A DNA stretch of 64,000 nucleotides, from NCBI RefSeq assembly GCF_964204865.1, contig NC_135262.1, positions 9,858,001 through 9,922,000 of the forward strand, written 5' to 3'. The notes under the pieces are model-generated. The model was not told where the DNA came from and searched no databases. It worked only from the letters and a program-made list of their open reading frames with translations. Numbering within the stretch: position 1 is the stretch's first letter; each line of letters begins with the position of its first letter. Of this stretch, positions 56,370 to 64,000 are shown in pieces. A program made the translations under genes and the position numbers. The DNA is from Styela clava (Eukaryota > Chordata > Ascidiacea > Stolidobranchia > Styelidae).

Positions 56370-59300
56370 ATGGTGCGCACTGGCCAAAAGAAAAAGGTTG
56401 TAAAGATCGAAAACGACGAAAAGATAACCGGAGACGATTGTGGGGACAACGGTGAGTTATGAATAGCCTAGGGCTAGGCTACGAATTTACAACGGCTCAT
56501 CACGAAGAAAATATGCTGTAGACTAGTCTACTAAAGCAGTCGATGACATTCATTTATATTTTCGGGCTTAGAAAGCAAGAGAGATGGATTTCCGTTTAGC
56601 ATATTACATCAGTTAGATATGTATTTTGATTTGTTTTTTTTTGTAGTACTGTACTTTTATTAATATATTTTAGAATCTAGACCGAGATCATCAATGACAA
56701 TACCCGCTGCCGCAGTCAAACGTTCATATGAAGAGGAAGACGACAGTGACCAAGATTGTGAAGAAGAATCTCCGGAGTACAATATAGGGTTAACCTGTGT
56801 TAAAGATAACTAAGAGATTTCATTCTGTTAAATGGAATTTACCATGACTAATTTTAGAGCGAAGTCGAATTTTTATTTTTAAATTTTTATTTCCTCAAAT
56901 GTTTGACTTTCGTGCTGAGTCTCCTTTAGTTTGTAACACAACTTTAGTCAACCAATATTTGACCATTTTTTAACGGACTGGATAAGGTATCCAAAGCTGA
57001 AAATTTGGCAGTCAAATTTTTGGGCAAAAACGCACAGTGACATAATTCTGGCCAGTCACGCCTCATCGGATCGTTTCAATAATACTAACATTTTACTTCA
57101 GTAATCAAATGACTAGCCTGATCAAAAAATTCGGCAGCGACATGAAAAAAAATTTGTCAGCGAAACGAAAACGACTGGAAACTCTTACGTCACAATCCGC
57201 CTCGAATTGCAGAACCAAAGTAGACGCTATCATGGATAGTCAGGTAGGTTGCGTTGTTATTTTTCTGCACCAAAATTAGGGATGTTGAAGATTTTCGAGA
57301 ACGGTGTAATTTAAGATTCCATATATAAAACCGAAATTATTGTAGTGCTTTTTATGTAAAATTTGTCATTTTTACATTGAAACCATGATTTATGTTAAAT
57401 TTCTTGAATGTCATATTTTATATTATAATAAAATTATTCACAATATATCTGTGCAACTGACTTTATAATATAACAGAGAAAGGACAGACAAACGCTGGAC
57501 AATGAATACACAAAGCAAATGAATTGTTTGTTTACTCAATGGGAAACAGACATTGCCAAGGTCAAGGAGAACGAGGACAAATTGAACGTATGAATTTATA
57601 CAAATAAACTGATTTATCTTCTCTTCAATGTTTCACAAGAATTTATTACTTTCAGAATGTGTTGCAACAACAAATGAAACTGATCGCCCAAATCAGAGTT
57701 GTTCAAACTCAGAGATTCAAATCACTAAAGCAACTACAAGAACAGTATATGAAGAGGTATGTTTGTTTCGAAAATACAGCCCTAAAATAATCGGCGCTCC
57801 AGAAGTATGTGTACCAAATCCAATATGAAGGTAGCTAATTTTGTTTACTTACTTTACATTAAGTTGTGTAAGGGGACTGAGACTTATGGGCAGGAGGCAT
57901 ATTCACTTGGCTAACACAGACAGTCCCGAACTTGTAATATAGCTAAAATAAGGAAAATCGGAATAAAATTCAATTAGTACTCGGAAAATCTGTTTCAAAA
58001 CCTACATACAGTATAACTCTTGGATTCCGCTATTAGTAAGTACTCTTAACCACTTTTCGTTAGAAATTTGACCATTTTTGAGGTAACTTGTTCCATGAAA
58101 GTAATTTAGAATTATCTTAATTAGTTTATTTTCAAGCAAAATCATGGTCTTGCAATGCAATTGATCTGTTCATTTCTCGCAACGTCTTGTCTCTTTCGGA
58201 AGTGCATCTGTAGACTGTTTTAGGGGTTATACGAGAACTAGATGCTACTTTGCATTTTAATAGTTTCTCACCTACAATGCCGTTGAGAAAACAAATTCTT
58301 TCAGACTTGAAATAAAAACCTAGAAATCTGGGGCAGTGTGAAAGTGCCTTAATGTGGTTGAAAGCTGATCGATAAATATAAAACTATCCGAGTGGAATTC
58401 CCTCCAAACTCGTTGGAACAGTAAAATCATTAGCCGCATCATCCTAATCGTTTTTGGTGATTAAACAAACATTAAATATCTGTGACCCACTCTCTTCTGT
58501 TCCGCGGGGAATTTGCAAGAGGAATTTATTGATACCATATGTTGTTTTGGCTCTCACAGATGTATTAGATGAGGTAAAAAAATACATAAACAATTACTGA
58601 TTAAAAAATAACAAACCTGGTTAAGATATACTGAGATTTGACTTCGTAACAAAATTTAAATTGCAAAGGCATTTGCTAATTGCAAAGTAAATTCCACACT
58701 TAGTAACTCATACTTAAAGGTTAGTATGTCATTAAGATACTTGGGTATTCGGTACCGCAACACTTATACAACCGTTTCGAATTTGAACACATTTAGTCTT
58801 GAACACAACTTGTCTATAATATATTAATTAACGTAGATAAATAAAATAACGTAGAAGCACAAAATATTTGAAAATTCGTGCTTATATGAATACACATATC
58901 TTTTGCAATCTTACGATTTTTGAGGTCACCTTCAACGTGCACATTTCAAAAATGCAATATCTAAACTATCAAAAGTCTTTGATGAGGAAATTTTCAAACG
59001 CAATACAAATATTGCATTAGTAAATTTACTTATATATCAAACTTCATTTTCCAAATACGTTCGCAGCACTCAAGACATGGAATCCAACCACGTTCTCCAG
59101 AAATCAAATGTTTGCTCCGATCTCAAAGAAGAAATGTCTAGATTACAGACCAAGATTCTGAAAGACACGGTAAATATAATCAGATGCGAGCCGCAACAAT
59201 AATTTGCCTCGTTAATCGTCTTCGCAATGTGACCACAAAAAATGTCTCAAATGTATAATATATTATCCGGAGTTTTGAATAATTTGTGGAGTCTACTTTA

Positions 59301-59588
59301 ATATGAGACCAGATCCGGATAGTCATTCAATCCTTGATCTAGTTTAGTAATATTTCTGTTAGACTGACGGCTCTCAAATTCTACTGTTGTTTCTCGCTAT
59401 GCCAAAGGGTTAAATATTTAAATATTCCAACTTATATTTATTCCAATTTTCATGATGACTACCTCTGCTTTGTGAAACACATTTTTGCGTAATTCCCTCC
59501 AAGTTGAAAACATTACTACTTGATTTGACAGCAAACTCAAGAAATGGCGTCTATGCGACAGAACTTTCACACTATGCTTTTCAAGTGA
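56370..59588 (+). CDS. SYCP3: Synaptonemal complex protein 3 (Cor1/SYCP3 family), 7 exons, 236 aa
   Basis: Exons: 56370-56451, 56674-56788, 57102-57243, 57477-57587, 57656-57756, 59067-59169, 59532-59588. All have GT-AG borders and fitting phases; total 711 nt. SYCP3 forms the axial/lateral elements of meiotic chromosomes by assembling helical tetramers. The acidic, low-complexity N-terminus (YEEEDDSDQDCEEESPEYN) is followed by the Cor1 coiled-coil region: KKNLSAKRKRLETLTSQS, then TLDNEYTKQMNCLFTQWETD, LQQQMKLIAQIRVVQTQRFK, and the C-terminal TQTQEMASMRQNFHTMLF, which is the family's conserved end. Length equals that of human SYCP3 (236 aa). Intron 2 has a less usual donor (GG|GTTAAC). Expression is expected in germ cells; nothing in the sequence shows the control. 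Confidence 0.92.
57793..57975. mobile_element. Family-M MITE, right end missing
   Basis: It starts GGCGCTCCAGAAGTATGTGT and runs through ttacattaagttgtgta and acagacagtcccgaacttgt to about gaaaatcggaataaaatt, then stops without the inverted right end. It lies in SYCP3 intron 5. Confidence 0.7.
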
Positions 59589-61876
59589 AATTGCAAAGAA
59601 GAGGCTTCAAGGATAGTATTTAATTTTTGTGGAAAATTATTTACAGACGACTGAAATCGGTGATTACGATCATTGTGCTCTCGGAAAATTTTTCAGTTTC
59701 CCATTTACTTGTTATTTATTCTATTGCGACGTTTTTGTTGGTTGAATTCTGCAATAAAGTTTTAAAAACACGTCAAAGTTTATGAAAAGAAGTGTACAAA
59801 ATAATTTTAAAGTTGCGTTTTCGAATCATGACTTTACTTTGTAATATGTAAAAGAGTTTACTAATCTCTTGAGAGATTCGTTGTTTATTTTATTATTTAA
59901 AAGTTAAATTAAAGCGCAGACAAAATTTTTGTCAATCCGACGTGGATAATAGGAAGAAACGTCATTGCAAATCTTCATATATTTAGCTTCTTTTTGCCGC
60001 GCTTGCGTAATTCTATAACGTAAGAACCCTCTCCGCGTGTCTCTAGTGCGTAAGCAGAAGGATGTTGAACTTGCGTGTAAGATATGTCAGTCGGAACCAG
60101 TAAAGGTAGGTGTACTAACCTGTAGAGTCAAATACAAGCTGATTTAAAGTATGTTGCTTCTAATCTAGATAAATGTTATACTACCAAACTTTAATGTTTG
60201 TAAACATATATATGCTTACTTGAATAGTTGTCGTAACATCATACGATGTTCAATTATATGCCTAAAAGAAGTTGTTCAAATATTTCAGAACGCCCTGATG
60301 CCATCGATTCAAATCTCTTGTATATTACCAATCATATATACAAATAATGAAAGGTATCGAATTTTGTATGCAATAAATATGAACTTAAGTTTTGAGCTCG
60401 GTCTACAATTGAATATATATATATTTTAAAATGTTTGTCCGATCATACCAAATGTATATTGGCCTGCACCACAAAATAAGTGTAAAAACAAGCAAATTTG
60501 AGGGACATTATTTCCAAGTAGTAGGCCTGTTCAGTCGTATTGTGCGACAAGTTAAAGTTGACCATACTCGTACTATGTTATCAAAAAATATGTTTGATGT
60601 TACTCTTAGCACAAGCCAAATCACTAAATTAATTGTGGTTTAGATTAAAATGCTTGCTACAGGGTTACTGCATGTTCTTACTTATTTGGGAGCATGTCTT
60701 ACATTTGCGTCTGGAGTGTAGACACACGTAATATATATATAGCGATTTTTATTTTCTGTCTGTTTTATAGCAAGATAAACTAAACTGAATATAAAACCCC
60801 GCGGCCGTAGCGGAGAGATCAATGTGATCTATACTTCAGTTTAGATTTTAGAACACTTGAAGATCAGTGCTAGAAATCTGAATAAAAACTGTGTTCTCCA
60901 TTGCTGTAAGCTAAAAACAGTTGAACATCAGCGCATGTAAAGGTGAAGCGCCCTTCGATTTATAAATCAACGGACAAGTTTTGTAGGGGAAAGTGGAGGA
61001 GGTTGGGAGATTTTTTTATTTGCATATTTTGAGCTGTTAATTCTGCATATTCACTTAAGTTGGCGGGACTAATGCATAGAGTGGTGAACGTAGGTTTTAT
61101 TCATTCATTCAGACCCATTGTGCCCCAGGGTCAGTCTGTCTAAATTCAACAAAGTATGCCCTTAAAATTAAGCAATTAATCAGCATAATCGTCTAAACAG
61201 GGAGACTTCAAATTTGAAGTTTTAATATTTTTAAAATCAATGTTCAACTGAAATGATATTTTGACAAAAAATTTCGCAAACAAATTTGATTATTTCCTTC
61301 CTTGAATCTAAATCTGGAAATATTATTGATTCTCGAATATATATATTCCATATTGGGCCATGTGTCGAAAGAAACCATAATTATCACACAAAATATAACG
61401 CATCTCTAGGTCTCCAAGCACTTATTGTATCAAACACTGTCGAATTATGTCCTGTAGGGCATGTCCCACTGAACCCCGGTCCATTGTTCCCCATAGGAAA
61501 CAAATATTTTCAGACCATCCCACGGCGAAATTCAGAAGGCACATCCACTCGCCAACGTTATGAATATTTTACAGTGGAGTAAAGCCGAAAAATATATATA
61601 TCAGACGGTGGTTTGTCATGTTGGAAAGGCTAATGTAGGAAAAAGAAAAAACTGGAACAGTGAAATTTTAGTTTCAGCTCCCCAAAACCAATTTCACCTC
61701 ATAGCTTGCGCCGCGCCGAATATATTTTCTATTTTTCAATCCACGGGAAGAGCTACATAGAATCTGGTTCAAACCTAAATATGAAATCTGCTAGTTAATT
61801 TTGCTGAACTTGCGGTAATTATTCAATATTCGTGTCCATATATCTGAGAATTGCTTTCCTAGCACTGAACTTAGAC
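59589..61876. other. 3' UTR of SYCP3 and spacer; one possible small exon pair
   Basis: AATAAA at about 59752 (tgcaataaagtttta) is a good candidate SYCP3 polyadenylation signal. An ATG at 60086 opens a short frame to a GT donor at 60107; an AG at 60288 could join it to another short frame (see the separate entry). The open frames at 61286-61582 and 61560-61760 are not convincing. The rest is AT-rich. Confidence 0.35.
60086..60345 (+). CDS. Very tentative small two-exon frame (26 codons)
   Basis: ATG at 60086 reads MSVGTSK and ends in a strong-looking donor (AAAG|GTAGGT). A tatttcag acceptor at 60288 would join in phase and give a 26-residue peptide ending at a TAA near 60345. Peptides this short arise by chance. 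It could instead be the 5' end of a longer gene whose other exons I cannot find, or noise. Confidence 0.12.
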
Positions 61877-62320
61877 CAGGGTGGTCCAACTATGTCGGCA
61901 TCGGGGGCCACAATATTAATTTTGTGTTGTTCGCGGGCCACATTAGTCCCAAGAACTTTGATTATTATTTATCATTATTTAATGTTTTATATCAACAATT
62001 ATGTTGGTCGTTAAAAGTCTCTAACTGACATCCAATGTCCTGTCTTTCAACCTGTTCTTTGTATTAGATTTCAGACTCTCTACAACGGAGAATGTGCTTT
62101 CGTGATTGAAGCGCTTCCGAACATCAATAACATGCCCTTTTAATTATATTCTTTTGATACCGTAACAACCTGCATACATACCAAGCACTGGGGCTTTGTT
62201 TTTCGCATGCACATGCTGTTTTTTGTTATCACTGATCGTTACCTATATCATCAAATGTGTCGCAGGCCACAGATTACGATACAGCGGCTCTAATGTGGCC
62301 CGTGGGCCTGGACCCGCGTG
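61877..62320. mobile_element. Non-autonomous hAT element (444 bp)
   Basis: The termini CAGGGTGGTCCAACTATGTC and gggcctggacccgcgtg are imperfect inverted repeats, with inner gcgggccacattag and ctaatgtggcccgtgg pairing. ACTTAGAC (61869-61876) and ATTTAGAC (62321-62328) flank it, agreeing at 7 of 8 positions. Confidence 0.75.
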
Positions 62321-62328
62321 ATTTAGAC

Positions 62329-63088
62329 TGAAACTTTATTTTTTTTGTGTATGTGATATCAGAGCTATATCTTTAAACAGTGCCAAGTCCGCGGTGGCAT
62401 AATTTTTGAATTGTGAGGTAGGCGTTTCATAGTTCTAGCCTTTGTTCAGGATATGATTTCGATGAAATTGTGAATAAAATATTTCGTTTTCCTTTCCGTT
62501 TCCATATACTTAGGCTTTGCTCCTTTGTATTACTCATTTGGTTATTCATGTAGCTTAACTCCAAAGCGGCGTAAAAGAATATTACCAACTTCATTTAAGC
62601 TTGTTAGTGAGTATATATAATATCATGAGTTATACCTTTATAGTGCGTACTATTTATCTCCAGTTAATGCCTGTGATATACATATATATATATATATATA
62701 ATTCATAGGCTCGTAAAAGTAAAGTCGATCAGTACAATGATATGATTTCTTTTATTTCAACTAATTCTAAATAATATATTATTGAGTTTCAAAAAATATG
62801 TTGCATTATGTTTCTAGGTCGGGGCAAAGTGATTGTATTCATTTATTTAGGCACAACAATATTTCCATATTTGTTTCGCATTACTTAAAACATAATATTA
62901 TTATCCCGCAACTAAATCATACTTTCCATTCGTGGTGTGTCAGAAATGAGTAATTAATTAGTTACATTGTACTCAACAAGCGTTTATAAACAAAAATACC
63001 AATTATGCTCCATGAAATTTATACAGGGTATACCAATATGATGCATTATCAGGTATATATATACAATGCATAATAACAATGTGGTTAT
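62329..63088. other. Spacer with a TA microsatellite
   Basis: A (ta)n run lies at about 62678-62701. The rest is AT-rich and presumably includes the 3' UTR of the minus-strand peptidase gene. No other coding signal is seen. Confidence 0.45.
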
Positions 63089-64000
63089 TCAACAAACTGG
63101 CTGTAGCTTCCTGAATAAAGTGTCCCAAGTAGAAGCGTGGCGATGATTCAGGTCATCGTCGATATGAACCGGATCTTTTTTTCTGAAATCCTGACCCCAT
63201 CTGAGATTTTCGTCACCTCTGATTTTTCCCGTAAAACAGTTTGCAGCGATATTATTTCCACCTTTTTGTTTGTAAAAAATTGCAATTATAAAGGCATGCT
63301 CCTAACATATGTAGCAACAGGAAACAATTTTTTTAATGATTACTCCAAACAAGACTGTGCTAAAACAATCAGATACAATTGCTTTTGCAAATGAAATAGT
63401 TTTGTAACTTTAAAATTCTTTTTGCATTTGTTAGGCATATAAAAAATATTTATACAGACGCGCAGCTAGGATTTTTAAAAGGGGGGGGGGGTTATATATG
63501 TTATATTTTAACGTTTCCTGTGCTATTTTTGTTTTGAATCATCAAATGCAAACGGTAGACTAACTGTAATCAAAAAGAAAAGAATATATAGTTATAAAGA
63601 TTCATCAATTGCTTATGTCAATTAGGTAGTGAGTGTGAAAGAAACAATATGAATTTTACCTGCAAGGCATTCACTGTTGCACCAGCCTTTCGATGTCTGC
63701 AGATTCATGTCAATCGCATGCCCTACTTTGTGATTTGATTTCACGGCTGGTGTAACAATGGCTCCTGGAACTACCGCGTTATCTTTTCTGTATGAGTCTG
63801 TCACCCAAACCTGTGGGGGATATGTAAAAACAGTCACAAAATTTGAAAATGAGCTTGTTATAAAGTCTTTATTCGAGTAAATCGTTAAAAAAGCACGGCA
63901 ATAATGTTGTAGTGTGAGAGCGGTATTAACCTATTATGTTCCTTACAATTACTTTACAATCTTCTGCATATCCATCGATCCTATTCATTGCGTTTTTGAA
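63089..64000 (-). CDS. M15-type (VanY-like) zinc peptidase, last three exons (5' end outside window)
   Basis: Minus-strand exons: 64000-63947 (cut by the window edge), 63810-63660 and 63261-63089, with stop TGA at 63091-63089. The borders are GT-AG and the phases fit (0, 1). The joined 125 residues contain FKNAMNRIDGYAEDCKVI, then VWVTDSYRK, the zinc-site motif SNHKVGHAIDMNL (Ser-x-His-x6-Asp), and LRWGQDFRKKDPVHIDDDLN, in which DPVHID supplies the second His. This is the full metal and catalytic signature of peptidase M15 (D-Ala-D-Ala or L-Ala-D-Glu endopeptidases of bacteria and phages; same fold as the Hedgehog N-domain). WCNSECLAG and ANCFTG add four Cys, consistent with disulphides and secretion, but the N-terminus is not in view. 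A role in cutting bacterial peptidoglycan would be an inference. Confidence 0.75.
63479..63490 (+). repeat. Poly-G tract in intron
   Basis: A run of about ten to eleven G follows ctaggatttttaaaag, inside the last intron of the M15 peptidase gene (minus strand, so poly-C in the transcript). Such runs are prone to assembly and sequencing error. Confidence 0.8.

Noticed and set aside
61286-61582. Frame with PLNPGP, reminiscent of a 2A-like or LINE N-terminal motif
   Set aside because: Only the NPGP part fits; the preceding D(V/I)E is absent, and no reverse transcriptase or endonuclease sequence follows. Kept only as a curiosity.

Overview
The window is animal nuclear DNA. It is AT-rich, its genes are split by GT...AG introns, and it carries many short DNA transposons and tRNA-derived SINEs. 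Intergenic distances are a few kb, and the recognisable proteins are animal proteins (TFIIIC subunit 1, a BTB-BACK-Kelch protein, GPR89, eIF3b, SYCP3). From recollection of its repeat families, an ascidian of the Ciona type is the best guess. That is an inference; no database was searched.

Layout from left to right. A minus-strand membrane-protein gene runs off the left edge (1-209). A single-exon TFIIIC220/GTF3C1 gene lies on the minus strand (1591-7350). A 12-exon kelch-like gene (9762-20281, +) carries hAT elements in its introns, and a 7-exon retinol-dehydrogenase-like SDR gene follows (22652-27111, +). An 11-12 kb stretch without genes (about 27.2-39.7 kb) is packed with hAT elements, SINEs, LINE tails, a 3 kb element with about 425 bp inverted repeats, and a broken intronless SNRPG copy. 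Then come an intronless GPR89 gene (40140-41546, +), a two-exon gene of unknown function with an internal repeat (41891-43128, +), a 17-exon EIF3B gene (45189-54099, +), a 7-exon SYCP3 gene (56370-59588, +), and the 3' three exons of a minus-strand M15-type zinc peptidase gene entering from the right (63089-64000).

The genes do not form a pathway. They are housekeeping genes (Pol III transcription, translation initiation, Golgi ion homeostasis), a meiosis gene, a ubiquitin-ligase adaptor type and two enzyme genes. Exon models were joined by hand; each keeps an open frame through consistent intron phases (kelch-like 544 aa, SDR 305 aa, eIF3b 704 aa, SYCP3 236 aa).

The most informative signal beyond the genes is in the mobile DNA. 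Five elements with CAG-type termini all sit in 8-bp duplications of the form nnnTAnnn, close to nTCTAGAn. Three others with TAGGG-type termini use different sites. One of these is inserted in an older repeat whose relative lies elsewhere in the window. Two related foldback MITEs, each with 8-bp duplications, and a family of GGTACTCC-type palindromic MITEs complete the set. The partial M15 peptidase, a bacterial-type zinc peptidase fold encoded by intron-split animal exons, is the most interesting gene.
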